Assembly: GCF_000699445.3 (NCBI RefSeq) | Contig: NC_067201.1 | Location: forward strand, 24,629,033 to 24,693,032 | Direction of reading: 5' to 3' | Origin: Schistosoma haematobium | Lineage: Eukaryota; Platyhelminthes; Trematoda; Strigeidida; Schistosomatidae | Length of the DNA stretch: 64,000 bases | In this document: positions 34,993 through 49,600 of the stretch, piece after piece | Position numbering within the stretch: the stretch's first letter is position 1 | How the letters are laid out: each line of letters starts with the position of its first letter | Made by a program: the position numbers and the translations under genes | Notes under the pieces: generated by a model | What the model was told of the DNA's origin: nothing | The model's input: only the letters and a program-made list of their open reading frames with translations | Databases searched by the model: none

Positions 34993-37900
34993 GATGAATC
35001 AATTGATTGGTGGAAATTCCCATATCCACAAATTGACCAATTGGGTGGCTGCTCATTGGAAATAAATAATTTCTGACCAGTTGGATGAATGCAAATTGTA
35101 TTGGTCATTTATTTCATTATGAATAGTCATTATGGCTCTCACGGTGATTTTCATCGAGTTTACATGTCCATGTTTTGGTCAATTCTATGTTGATGTTAAA
35201 ACAATTGAGGATACTGTGTCATTTACTTCGTCAATTAAGTCTAGTTGCGATTCGATGTTGATGTGCACATAACTGATGTTTGTGCGTGATTTAGTGTTGC
35301 ACTCTCGTTAAACATCATTATCTTGAACCGACTTACTTATGTTCTTCTCGAATATCTCAATGCAGTGACCATAACTGCTTCCTACATCACAACCAATAAC
35401 AATTGAATTTTGATGATGTGATTCTTTTCTACCGAGATCATTGTGTTTATCATCTAATGAGTTCGTCACTGTATGTCTGCTCTGATCACACAGGAACGAT
35501 CGCAACATTACTTAAATAGAATGAGTTATCTATGAGAATTAATCGATTGCCTTCACTGTTTCTTTTCACTTTGAATTTCAACAGTGGAGCATGTGATTTT
35601 CTCAACAGAATGTGTTGGTTTAATACAGTACTACTGTGCTTGATAAGTTTCCAAACAAATTAATCAGTTCTCTGATGTTGTATATATAAAGCGAAAATTT
35701 CACGTTTAGATTAGAGACAGTGAATATAAGACATGGGAGTGTGTGTGAATCAGCCGACCTCCTTTGAAAATGTTTCTTACATATTCCGTCACCAATCGTT
35801 TCTCAGTAAACCGACCATGACAATTTTCTATCAATTCCTAGTGACATGAAATAGTGTTCCACCTTCAAATTGACTACATCAATGAAATCACAGCAGTAAT
35901 CGTGACTCAGTAGGCTGACTTACGATGTTTATGACTTTTATTACGAAGGGAGTGTAGTTTCAGCTGATATATGCATGCTACTACGAACACATACACACCT
36001 AGATTATAAGTCATAAATAGGGCTGACTGTCAAGTCATAGAGCCTGTGACAATTTACCAACGGAAATATTCTTATGATTTTCAGAAATGTTACAATCTCC
36101 AATCTGTCATTCGTAGTTACAGTTTCATCATGATAGACAAACGGAATAAATGAGATCTGTGTGGTCTGTTAACTGTGTCAAACTACATTTTCTACCGCTT
36201 TGTTCAGGGTGATATTCAATGTTGGAACAGAACAACTTTATTTTTTCTTGTGTTGACTTTCCACCTATCAAACGATACAACAGACTCTGAATAAAGCAGT
36301 GATTGTCGCACAATCTTACTATGATGAAAGATGTTTTGGCTGGAGATCTGGTTGACTTTCACCAACCAGACGATAACTCGTATCGAATTCGTTCCACGAG
36401 TATGAAACGAGATCAGTTAGAATGTTTAACTTCAATTCACTACCATATTCCACTGTTTCTTTCACACAGAATCTATTCACGTTTGACAACAGTCGATCAT
36501 TTGAAGCAGCTTTACACAACAGAACATTTAATCAAACATGGGATGAAATTAAAAGTCCGTTTACAAATGAGAGACTTTGCCATCTCTACCACTACCTTGA
36601 CTTTAACCTACAATGGTTATTTTGATCATCATCATTATGTAAGTAAACAACTGCATCCATTCATGTAACGGAATATGTACTCTAGCTAACCTTTTATTAT
36701 TATTATTGTTATTTCTATGAGTATTATTATTATTGTTTTTGTTGTTGTTGTTTAGTGAACGCCTTCACACAAACATGAACTTCTTCCCATAACACTAAAT
36801 TACACATTCGACATCTGCTTTCCTCATATTGTGGTTCACACGTCCTTCCATTATATCAACATGTTTATTGTTATTGTTGTAAATAGGGCATTTTATTCCC
36901 ATCATCATCATCATCTTATTCTATTCAAACTATAATTCAGAGCTTGTTTGTTAGTCTTTCGCTTACAGTTCATTTACAATAACACCCTGTGAAATTCAAT
37001 CAACAACATGGTCTCGCATTCACTTTACAATACGAGATTAGATTCCTTCATCGTTTTCGTTACTTTCTCGTGTTCATCATTGCCTGATTTCCACATTCTC
37101 ATCACTGAATGCACCAGTACACTTTCACAGTTGCCTCAATCACTACTTATAAGTACAACACAGAACAATATCATGGGCTATTCTTATTAGGACGTCAATG
37201 AACTGGTATGATGATAAATTATTTTCAATCCTCAATCATATATGTACATCACGATTTTGTGGAATCGACTGTCGACATGACTGACTATCGGATGATGAAT
37301 AATTCACTGAATGAAGTGTTCATGTGATTACAGTGCACGATGAATTCAAACACTGATTCTTCGATTAACTTTGTTTTGTGTAAAGCCAGTAGAAAAACAG
37401 GTATTCTCTCTGCCCGTTCAATGACTAATACGTGTATTATCCACATCAATAATACATATTGGTTTAAATGCTATGTGTGTTCTGCTACGTTAAACTCCTT
37501 CTTCTCTAACTACTAATAATAATTACTTGGATCAACTCTGATCAACTGGTTGAATACTCATTATAAATGAATCAATCAAATGAATGTGTTCAGTGGATGG
37601 ATGTGGTTGAGAATATTCCATAACAAATCAGATATCAGTATGTCTGCATTCAATCAAGTTATGAGTAACGAAACAGACTACTCAATACTGATAAGTAGTA
37701 GTATAGAGTAATATACAAAACGCTAGTCAAACTACTCGAATGGACAGAATACAATCAACCTAAAAGAACACATGTCAATTGCAAATATGCCCAATTCAAT
37801 CGTATGATTAGTCTCACTCACATAGTATCAATGAGAATGAGGCTTTAAATTAGTCAGAGGGTTACTGAATTGCAGAAGAAATATGATCAACATTAAGTGA

Positions 37901-38909
37901 AATGAACTTGACAAAATGTTCCACTCATCCAATTAATCTGGTTTCACTCAATTTCACTTTGTGGAAGGCTTCTTCAAGTTCAGGTGTTCACCTCATTCAA
38001 TTCGGCGGTGCAACAATTGAAGAATGTAGTATGTTTCCACTTGTCTAATGACATGATGAAAAGGTTTGACGTTAAATTAATATCACATGTGTCTTGCAAA
38101 ATTACCAGTTAACTTCAATCCAGTGCATATTCACACAATTTTACATGATCAAGTCCAGTTGATTGCCAGCCACATGACACACACTATTTTGAAATCAGTC
38201 ATTTTGTGTTATGCTGTTGTGAAACATTATTTGTGTTCGAGATTCCATCTATTTTGATGAGTAAACTATTGAACTTCAGTGAAGTACACAGTTGGATAGT
38301 TGGTTGTTTGAGAGTTACACTCAACGTGGACTGTATTGGACCTACGAAATATGGTTTACTTTTACTAATGATAGATATCAAGCTGCAATGTTCTATATCT
38401 CTGCACTTCTGAGAAGCATGGAATTCGTTCTCCATAATAGATTGTTTGGTGTTTGATTCTGTATGTTCTGAACGTGTAAACGACAGTTGAAATGGCATAT
38501 CACTAATGTCTCGGATGAAAGTAGTAGTTTTGTGAATCTGCATCATTGACAAGAGGAATCAATGAGTGGATACATGAAGGCACATGTATTTTCGTCAATA
38601 AATATTGCACATTCCACCCTGTTCCACTGCTTCAAATAGACATCAATCTCTCTATCTGTAGGTGCTTTACACTAAACAAGTGAATGAACCAAATACCCTG
38701 AAAATGCTTCAACTCATCGATAAGTGTCAGCATTCATATTTTCTCACTGTATGCAATGCATCATTCGTTAAGTGTTTGAATCCACATTGTAGTGAGTAGA
38801 GACCGATTTCGTGTATGTCTTCTCACTGCTGATGACCGAATTCAGTGAAACCAGTTGGAACAGGACCAATGGTCATGCTGACTGAATATTCTTTGTACAC
38901 AGTTTCAAC
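34993..38909. other. Non-coding part of unit 2
   Basis: Copy of 26060-29965. Contains the same possible exon (36470-36641). An extra 66-codon minus ORF at 35308-35508 exists only because of the local cluster of differences and is probably chance. Confidence 0.5.
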
Positions 38910-39247
38910 ACTGCTTCTATTTTCCGACGTAATGTGTTCTTCGGCCTTCCACTTTTCCGCTTCCTTTCAGGATTCAAAGTTAGGATTTGAATCGTGATGC
39001 AGTTTGACCGTTTGCGTAATGTATGTCATATCCATTTCCATCGTCTTTTCCTTAATTCCTCTTCAGCTGGAAGTTGGTTTGTTCTCTCCCACAGAAGGCT
39101 GTTGCTGATGGTATTCGGCCAATGGATGTTGAGTATGTTGCGTAGACAGCTGTTTATAGATATTTGTACCTTCTTGATGGTGATTGTTGTTGTTCTTCAA
39201 GTTTCAGCTCCGTACAGTAGAACTGCCTTGATGTTCGTATTGAAGAT
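38910..39247 (-). mobile_element. RTE 3' fragment, unit 2
   Basis: Counterpart of 29977-30310. It ends abruptly inside the element, at the sequence 'ttgaagataatagtag', where unit 1 continues into the rest of the RTE. Confidence 0.8.
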
Positions 39248-40414
39248 AATAGTAGTAGTGAGGTGACTAGTTTATGACACCATTCAAGTGTCTCGATGGT
39301 AGAAAAGTATGTGTCGAAGCGCAAATTTGAATCACGTATAGCACATCAAATTACGTATGATACGATTAATGGATGTAAAACACTATTATTTTTCTTCAGT
39401 GTTCCACGTGATATATTAGGCATTCAGGATAGACAGCAAGATATTGTGTCTCATTAAATAATTCTCTAGTTGAGCAGACAACAACTCGAGGTTACAACGA
39501 TCGAATTCTGGAAGTGGAGAATTCGTAGTCACAATAGTGTCTGTCTCCACTGGTGACAAATCTTCTAGGTTTTTGGTTTGTAATGAGTCTAACATGAGGT
39601 GAACGACCGATTTAGTGATTTCATGACAACGAAAAATGATTGTTATTACACGAATACCTTAAGATAAAAAAGACTATATATATATATGAATATATATTAA
39701 TATTTTGTTAAGGATAATCAGGTCTAACTTTACGACTAAGTTAACAAAATGTAGGATCAGGATAAAAATAAATTGGGTTTGTATCCAATAGGGCTGAACA
39801 TTTTCGTGCCCGGGGTCGACCCTCGTTCTGTTGATACAAGAAAGTAGATTAGCAGTGACTAGATCCTTATTTAGATCGTAGAGCAGTCACAGCGTAGCTG
39901 GAGATTGACTGTTTAAACGCAACAACTTTTCAACATCCAGTATCTATTGTTTTTACATATACTTAGTTGTTTGATATCAACCATTAACTGATCAACCTAA
40001 GGTGTTACAAATATTTGTCCGTAATGTAAACAACAGATATCAGTAGGAGTCAGTAAATATACAATTCTACTTATCTGTGCGTTTTGAAAAGTCTCTTTCT
40101 ATTACATTCTGGGTCGACATTTTATTTGTTTGATGCAATTCACTAGAGCACATTGACTATTCAATAATCACAGACTCTTGAATAAACATTTTAATGTGCA
40201 AAGTGAAATTTTACTCTTCAAACTAGTAAATCGATTGTAGCGTTTGACTTACATCCAACAACTTATTGAAGAGCTTATACTTCCAAATAGTTACCTGAAA
40301 TCATTCAGTTTCAGTGAGTTTTTCAAACAACTAAGATTCAAACACTCTTTCGTTGAGGGTTATTCAGATCAGCTACCAAAATACAACATGATTGATTAAT
40401 TTGATCTGAACCAA
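39248..40414. other. Spacer between unit 2 and arm B
   Basis: 39248-40000 is unrelated to unit 1 at this place; it contains a (TA) tract near 39680-39710 and a GC-rich spot near 39808. It may be another LTR or repeat, but nothing was recognised. 40010-40360 is a diverged direct copy of 32170-32575. Confidence 0.5.
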
Positions 40415-42361
40415 GTGCACTAAACTAAACTGAGTCATGATCATAGTCGAGTACATTTTAAACATTTCATGTATTTTGTATGCCAGATAGTCCTGACACG
40501 CATAGATAACATAATTCACGTACGTGATGAGTGATGCAGTCTTAGTTAATCGCGAACCCTATTGACATGTTGATCTCAGAGTCAAAGCTATCTCACGTAT
40601 TACAGAACAAACCGTATGTACAAACAGCAAACATTACAACATGGTTTGTGTTTTTCAAAACGAGAACTCATTCACTCGGCAGAGTTGACCGAATATCTTG
40701 GACGTAATTGCTTGTCAACAAGTTCAATTTTTTTCTGCCTAAACTAATCTTGTTGTCCATACTTCCAGCAGAAGCTAAACCTATCTCGACGTGGAGGTGT
40801 TTACCAGCAACTTTGTTTATCAATTTCCCATCACACTGTATCTAAACTGTTCGACTGAAATACAAATATGGAACTGAACCTATGACTGTCAAGATGTGAA
40901 CTAGAATTCTGAGATGAATATCCACTACTACTTAATTACTGTACATTTCACTTTTCAGTTGATTGACATTATATCAGTTTCGTTTATTAAATAAACTTGC
41001 TTAGACTAGAAACATACTGACTGATCACTAGTAGTATGTTATTACTCAAAACTGAATTCATTTATGAGAATACATCTGTTGTTATTTATGTTCACATCTC
41101 GGTTGTAGTCTATTGTTTATCACAAAATCTAACCATTATTAGCTTTATAAGGCATTATATTTTTGGTCAAAATATAGACTTCTCAGGACAATGTATTTTA
41201 ACACGTTTCCGATTCCTAATTCTAGGTCAATCCTGACGACAAATATTGAGTGGTCACTAGCTAGAAGTCAGCAGTCCAAAAATCTACATCTGAATGACAT
41301 ACATACCTTTCTTTGCATATTGTCAGCAACCAGGATGTCTCTGATTGAGTTTTTATGCAACTTGCACAGTGGAAGTTTGTAAGCTTTTCATAAACGCATC
41401 TTAACAAGTTATGCGATTATTAAGCATGGTGATGGGTTCAAACAAGCAGAAACATAACATGCTAGGATATTCAGAGGGAACAATCAGGTGTCCTAGATGT
41501 TCAAGTAGGCAACGACAACAGCAGACAGTAGATAAGACTCAATCTTTTGATATTTCACCATAAGTAGTTCGTTTTCTGTGATAAAACATGACATATAATC
41601 ACTGAGCTGCATAGATCTTCTAATAATTGAAACTTTTATGTCTTTGTTGAATCTGAAATTTCAAACACATCATAACACTAACATTTTCACTTATGTCAAA
41701 CTCCTGTGTTTGATATTACATATGCACATTCATGTTGTGCTTCACTTAGAGTGTTGTTCTATATCAAACATTTCCTGCATTCCTTTCTTCTGTTTGAATT
41801 TCGTTACTGCTAAGGTTAACAGGTGATTCCTGTCAATTGTCATCTTGACAAGTCACTTATAAATTACATATGATCAGTTCAAAGCTATTTTGTCAATACT
41901 GAAATCCTTTTCTTTTGTTCTACTGCATGAAATCAATTATTCGAACAAAATATGAGAACACCTCTGTTCTACAAAAGAAGTCACTTTCAATTTCTCCAGT
42001 GTAAGCATTTTATTATTTTTATAGTTACATACATATGTGCACAGATCAACCAATGAGACCAACCAATTCGTGGTAGACGTCTTCACCTGTTTGGAAATAA
42101 AACAAAATCAAAGTACATTGCTGAGGAATTTCTACATTGAACGAATGTTGTTTACACGGATACAATTAAAAGTACTTGAATTATTTATTGTATTTATGTT
42201 GACGAGCATTATTCGTAAGAGTTTTTGTTATCCAGTTATGTTATGGATAATGCGTTTGCGTTTTAATTCACATTCTAGTGTGATCAATAACAACTGTATA
42301 CTGATACATCCAGCTGACGAGTATTAAATATAGCCATACGAGCTCTACAGATGTCACTACA

Positions 42362-42923
42362 GTCAGTCAGTGGTCTTGAGTGCTGTTAGAGGTATGAGGG
42401 CGGTTATCACTTCCCGGTTGCCCACACCATGGAAGGGTTCTTCTGGAGATACCTGAAAAGGAAATCGGATTAGAAGTGGTCTTAGTGACCTTGGAGCGTG
42501 ACCGCAGTGCCCAAGGGACAATTGCTTGAGATCGGTCACACACGACCTTTTTATGGGCAATTTTTGTGTTAGCCCCGTACGTGCTGAGACCTTACCACAG
42601 GAGACTGATATTCGTGGGATAAGGCGAGGTGTGCATTTTTAGGGTCCAACTTTTCTAACCCCACCCCTCCCTGTGGGAAGGCAGCATCGCTGTCATGCTG
42701 GTTGTCTGAAGGAAACACCTTACTGCTGTCACACCTCTGTACAGTCAGCAGTACGACTTCGCCTTCGGACCTTGGGTTTGTTGCATTTAGTCTTACAGCT
42801 CTTCAACCGACCTTTCTGACGTGATAGGTCCTTGAGGAACAGTTGTTCCAGTCAGTATAGCTCGGTTGCTTCATCACGATAGGCAAGCCCGACCACCACG
42901 TCGAGGTAGCAACAATGGTCGGG
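42362..42923. mobile_element. 562-bp GC-rich element with 13-bp target-site duplication
   Basis: Flanked by AGATGTCACTACA at 42349-42361 and again at 42924-42936, exact copies. Arm A lacks the insert at the equivalent place. The sequence is far GC-richer than its surroundings. Orientation is unclear; there is no A-tail. On minus it begins CCCGACCATTG and carries a 65-codon ORF (42560-42363) without a known domain. It resembles the leader of schistosome non-LTR elements, as I remember them, so it may be a non-autonomous derivative mobilised by them. Confidence 0.8.
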
Positions 42924-43591
42924 AGATGTCACTACACTTAACAATCTATAATTATCTCTTACAGATACTGTACGGTTAGGATAGTTTTCACTAAACATTT
43001 AACAGTTGGATAAACCTACTACAAATATTTACTACCAATTTGTAATCAATACATTGAAATATGAGATGTCAGTATAATTTTCTTTAAAGGATTGATCAAT
43101 GGAAACGATGAACATTTGCAGTTGTTTAAACCAAGCTCTGGAATTTCATTTAACGTTATTCTATGTACTATTTGTGCCGCTGTCTATCACGTGTTGCCTG
43201 ATTATGTTTAATGTAAGATTTCATAATAAATGTGCTGTGCGGTTAGATCTTCCAACGACCAGTGAAATAAGTCGACGCTGAGCTGATCGATAATTGGAAT
43301 ACTGATTGAGGAATACGGCAAGTGATATTCATTGATGTCTCAGTAAATGATGAACTAGTGACCGAAGACACAACAGCCTATCTAGTTAGTTACATATATT
43401 TCACAATCGAAATACTACATTGAAATATCTGGTCATCAACAAACCTCATATCAACTTTTAATAATTCATTTCATTTCAAATTTCACTTTAGAATTGATGG
43501 TTTACTACTGTTGTGTGTCTGTGGTTTGTGACTACGATGTCAGTCTGCACTGTCGTAATAGACATTCGTGTTATAACAATATAAACTTACT

Positions 43592-43597
43592 TTTATT
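43592..43597 (-). terminator. Polyadenylation signal of MEG copy B
   Basis: AATAAA on minus, 14 bp after the TGA of the last exon, in the block conserved with arm A. Confidence 0.7.
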
Positions 43598-43611
43598 CAA
43601 AATTTTTCGTT

Positions 43612-46600
43612 TCATACAGCAATCGCTTCCCAGCCAAATGTTGTGAGAACTGAAATCATAAAATGAAATCAGCATTTTCACTTCTGTTCAGTGAAATTCA
43701 CATTTGATATCATTATGTAAAGATCATTTGAAGTAAAAGTCCGGTTCACTGGTTTTAGGGATCATCTCACTTTTAATCCGAATGCTTCGATTCAATTTTA
43801 GTTAACAGTGTTCACTAATCTTAATGGTGATAGTACGGTTGAGACTAACTCGACAGTTAATGAGCGTGATTTCTTCCATCTCAATGTCAAAATGAATGCT
43901 ACGACACGAACATAATACCTCTTACTTTGAAGGGCCAAGTAACACTCAACAAACTAATAAAATTACGTAACTGAAAATGCAATTCAACGATTAGGATATA
44001 AATAGTAATGGTTTTCCATTGATTGGGTGTTTGTATAACCCGGTTGATTAACCGTAAATAACACGACATGTAAAGTCTGGATTTCTCCACTAGCTAACAC
44101 AACACGCACTGATACACTGGACAATTGTTTGAATAAGCAATTGAAAACCTTGAGTGATTTAAGTACCCGATTATAGAAATTTGGAACCAAATCAAGAAAA
44201 TGTATGGAGTGAATTATTGATGAAGTCGTTTTAGTTGATAATGAAAGACTCACATTTTTGAAACAAACAACAAACGGTTAAAAATGATAACTTACACTAC
44301 ATTTGAATGAAAATGACTATTTAATAATCTATGACTTGATCTAACAGCTGAATGTTACAACGAACATCATGCGTTGTACATCAATTCACATCTCATCCTC
44401 ACACAACTGAAATACATCGATTTAATGTACTTACATAAATATCTACTGAATTCGTGATTCTTTAGATAGAAATGATAAAACTCTTCATCGACCTTCTGAA
44501 TAACTTGAATTAAAAACAACATGAAAATCAATAGATTATTTGGCTTCGGTAATAGTGAAATAAAGCAGACAACCACTCATTGGAAACAAATTCTTATACA
44601 ACGAATTAAGGTTAGTTGAAGCTTTTGATATAACAACCACTATATAGGCAAGTGACTTCATCTTACACTGATCATATTTCACTACGAACTAGAACAGACA
44701 ATAAAAAGTTGTCTTACCTTCAATATCTTGTGGTGGTAGATTGCCGTAACATGCTGAACCATCGCGACTATCTGCATCCACTGTTCAATTGAGAAAAAAA
44801 CAACTAACTTGAAATACATAATCAACGACAAGACAAAATCATGTGAAGCGAATTCTCGTTGAGTGAGTTACTCGAATCACATGTCATGTTCTGTTCACGT
44901 GTTTGTACACGAAGATACTCGAAGTATGATTGTGCAGTGATATTTGAAAAGTAGTCGATACTTCAATGATGTACACTGTAGTTCAATGAGGAAACAAAAC
45001 GTATGGATCAACAATCTTCCCCTTATCTAATAAAAATAGATGAATACAAGTTAGTAATCAGATCTGTGATCGCCTGCAGTATGAAATCATCCGTCCTATG
45101 ACTGTTCACATTGTTACCAAATAATACGTGCGTGTATTTTCAACTCGCTTTGCAATCAGTTATATATCTCGCTGTTTACCACAGACTGTTCACCTTCTCA
45201 TCCAATGACTACTATAATTTTGCTGTCAGAACTTATCTCAACTTCGTATGTTTCCATAACCATAACAATGAAAAGTTCTACCTCTGAGTCATCATTTCAG
45301 TGAATGTGTTTGCAACACTGAAATTGTTTCTGTAAGTTGAAATAAAAGACGTGCAATGTGATGTCATTCGAACAGGCAGAAAATCCTCAATATTCAATTC
45401 GTCAGATAGTATCGATGGTTTCGCTTCTCTGTTTACTTTCTATTGTCAGTAACGAACAAACGAGCAAACGTCTTTCATGAGCATTCATGAACACATAAAT
45501 GTCGAGGAATACAAGTGCGAGAAAACATCTTGAGAAATATATCTCTTACTTTGATGATGCTTCTTTTGTTTTTTGAAACAGTTGGTCAAATCAGTGAAGT
45601 TATAGTTGGTAACGAGAGCTGATAAAGAAGATCAAATTTGAGATGAACGTCTAATTTCTAAAAGGACCATTCTGTTCAAAAGTGTAATTAACTATCTGAG
45701 AGTATCACTGTCCTATGTGTAAGTTGAATTGATCACAGATTATTGATGTAGAATAGACTGAATAGAGAACTTACGACTTTTAAACTTGTTGAAATGAATG
45801 GTTTTTATTAAATCTGAAAGTGTATGAACATAGAACTTGATCTTATACGGATGCGTCAACGGTATTTTGAAATACACAAAAAAGATGCATTCAGTACAAA
45901 TAGGGCGGTGAATATCTTAGAAGAAAACATCATTCACGGATCTCATTCATCAGTTAAAAGAATTAAATATTGCATATGTGACACAAAACCCGGTTGGTCA
46001 GAAGAAAGTAACACTGTGCTGCATCAGATAAAAATAAAAATCTCCCACAGTGGTCATTCTCAATCAATCAATGTGACATTAGAAATCTTTTGAAAACGTT
46101 TGAGCAACCTATTCATCTTCATTACTTCTATCAATCAAATTTCACTTTCACAATTTAACACAAAACTCACTGATCTCCTAAATACTAACTGTCATACACC
46201 CTTCTGCGATTAATCAATCAATCAATCAGAATAATTAAATGGACAATAGGAATGAAAATACACTGTCCAGCATCACCGTGTTATGTTTGCGATTGACGAA
46301 GGTGTTGAGAGCGAATGCCAAGTGAAGCATTTGCTTCAGCTGAATTTTGCCAGTTATTATTTACTAGAATGTTATACAATAATACAATATTTATCGATAT
46401 ATACAGAGACGTCATTTATAGCGAAACCATCTGGTGATTCGATTGATTAGCTGAAGTACACTGGATATTCCTACATCACTGAAAGACTAGTTCTTACCTT
46501 ATTCATATCTTTATAGATGTATCTGCATAAATCAGTCTGTCTTTGACTTGCTTACTTTGAATCAATTCTTATATTTAAACAGTTATACAATAGTTGTTAA

Positions 46601-49600
46601 GTCGAGGTGGTTTACTTCAACACTACACAATCATGTCGCAATCACAAAGCCTTTGAACGTGCTGCATCATTGGTGTCAACTACGTTTTTGCATCTGTTCT
46701 ATTGGTTAAAGTTGTTATATTTAAAGCTGTTTACAGAAGCGAATTTTCATCATCAAATACTGATATCATTACAGTGAATATTTTGTCCAAGTTTAGAATC
46801 CATTGTCACTTCGTATTCACAATCACAAATCAGGTTCAATCCAGAAACCTTAAACCTAATTGTCAGCCCAACATATTCATACTGCTGAACTGCATTTACA
46901 ATGATAGGAGTGTTGAAAGGTGCTGGAAAGTAAACATAGTAACTTGGCATGTCTATTTATTTTAATGGTTCCCCATATGGTTAACGTTGACTTAAAATTG
47001 AACGGCTTTTGTAATTTCTCTCTTCTAGTGATGATGATGATAATGATAGTAATGATGATGATGATCTACAAAACATCTGTTTAAATGTGCGACTGAAAAC
47101 TTTCATTGGTTCAAATATCCGATCATAAAAGTTTTGAAACCATGAACGGAATGCACACAATAAGATGGATACATCATTAGGGCCAAATAGATAAGTATAT
47201 AGTAACAAACGTTAGAACAAAAGTTATTGCCTCATCCAAAATCCTGAAAAGCTGATCATCTGGGTTATGAAAGAGAAGCCATCTTATTATACTAAATTCC
47301 CATAAGTTTTAGTAAAACAAAAGAAATATAGATTTTTGACAGTCACTTACCATTGAAGGTTCTTGCTCCTTGTTTCCTTTCATAAAACATGCGTCGACAT
47401 TCGATAGCTAAATTTACTAATTTCATAGTTTAAATATTAGTATTTAATAACTTACCTTGATCAGACTGCACGCTGTGATTTTTCACATCCTCTTGGATTT
47501 CCTCTACGATCAAATGCATTTAAAAAAGACGACAACAATACATCATAGTGCAGGAATATGAAGGGATTGTTGAAGTTCATGGTTTCAACTCGACGACTGA
47601 CTTCATTCAAACAGTCGTTGAAAGCCAGTGAGCAATGAACACCTGCCGTACAAACTGATTTCTGACTATCAGTGATTTTCTATTTGTAAACGGTCAATAA
47701 TACATAACTATACAAAACTGCATTATCCTAAACTTTGTTACATATTGTCTAAACAATACCTACTTACATAACTTGTCCGAATAACCACTATATGAAATCT
47801 TTTGTTTATTTTCATGCGTCATATTGTTGATTTGGAGAAAACAGACTATTGATCTGCTTTCTACCTTAGTTTTCTGAATGTTCAAATAGTTTGCTGCAGA
47901 TCAAGAACCAATTCGCGACTCTGGTTCATTGGTTACTGAGTTAAGTCGTGAAATATGTCACCGTTTCAACTGACGGCGTAGCACATGAAAATGATCAGAA
48001 TACAAATTTCTGACATACTAGCGACTTCAAAACAAAACACATACGCTGAGGCAGTACGCATGAAGAACAAACAAATTCACATGATCAATGTATTCTTAAC
48101 CCATTGTTCGCAAACTTAGCTGTACAGTGTGAGGATCACTGGACATATATCGTATCGGCAAACAAGTATTGTAATTGTGATTCAATTAGTCACGGTCCAG
48201 AATCGGGCAATCTGTAAGTGCAGTCAGTACACACTTCAGAACTAGAAATATCAGTGTGATTCATATGGACATTTATGATGTCGAATGATCAACACTTGGA
48301 TTTAGTAAATATTAGACATTCAAATAATTGACTTACTTATTAGCTTTTCAATAAAAAGTCTATATTGTTGTATAGAATCGTCAAACAATTTCAACAAACC
48401 TGTGAAAAAATTATGGAAAAGTTTAATTTGGGTGAAAAATCAATGTGGAAAAATATCTCCTCGATGGATCACAGTTATATGCGATTATCCAAGATTCGAA
48501 TGTTCCATATGCAATCACGCATTTAATAGCTGAAAGTATGCAATGTGTTGTGTAACAAGGATGTCTGAATAAAGATAATCACTACTTCCTACGAGAGAAC
48601 GATAAACAGTCTTTACACAGATCTGGTTGTGTGAATGAAACTCTCAACGTCTGAAAGAACTAGGTCAGTGTCTGTGTTGCACTGCGATTTATGATCTTCA
48701 GTAGATAAGGAAAACAACATAACATAATTTCAGTTGCTAGACAATATTAATTTTCGAATAAATGATTCAGTGAGTAAGGGGAAATAAAAGTGATAACTTA
48801 CCTTCATGACTTTTTATCATTCTTTCAATGTTATCCATATAAATTTGTGAAGATTTCACATCTAAATATCGGAAAGATTCAATATGTCAATTACTAATTC
48901 ATCCAACACGTAAATCACGATCATAAAAATGTATCCACAGGAGGAGGATGGTAAGCTTGATGTGTGTATCATTGTCATATAATTGAATGTATCCATTGTA
49001 TATGCGTATGGAAGCGTAAATAGCTCCTTTTGCTTATATGAAACAATGTGACTTAAATAAGGTGTAATCGCTTTGTCAGTTGAGGTTATAATTACAGAAT
49101 ACCGTTAGAAGAATTAAACATTATTAGCTGACTGGTCATTCGATTTGAAACGACTCTCCCGTAGTCGTAATGCGGAGTCTTGATAAATATAGCCAATCAT
49201 GTCAAGCATGAGAGTTATCAATCATTATCCTCGTTTCACGATTATATAATTCCTCTTAAAATTACTAAATTTAAAAGTGAGAACAATTGAAATATGCGTC
49301 AGTGATCTAAATGTATCTTACTTATCATGAGACATGAATCGCATATTTTTTTGCCGATAGTTGGTTTACAATGTTGAGGAGAACCTGACCGGCTATAAAC
49401 GACTCAACAGTGCTCTCTGCTGACTTCTGTTTCGCCACCTCATGGGAGATCACAAGGCTAGTCATTTTGAAATCACATCTGTTGACCATGCGATCACCAG
49501 TTATTTCTAAGCAAATTATAACTGATAACAGAAATCTTCAGAATATGAGTGTAACAGTGTAACTAGAGCACTGCCATTTTAATATTTCATCTTTATACAT

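Larger units (their letters stand above)
32590..39247. repeat. Tandem duplication, unit 2
   Basis: Near-identical to unit 1 from 32840 to about 39230, then the RTE fragment breaks off at about 39247 into unrelated DNA. A cluster of differences from unit 1 sits around 35410-35500. Confidence 0.95.

Noticed and set aside
45824..46093. 89-codon plus ORF in an arm B intron
   Set aside because: No counterpart frame in arm A, no domain and no splice context.
46702..46965. 87-codon plus ORF in an arm B intron
   Set aside because: No motif; lies in diverged intron sequence antisense to the MEG.
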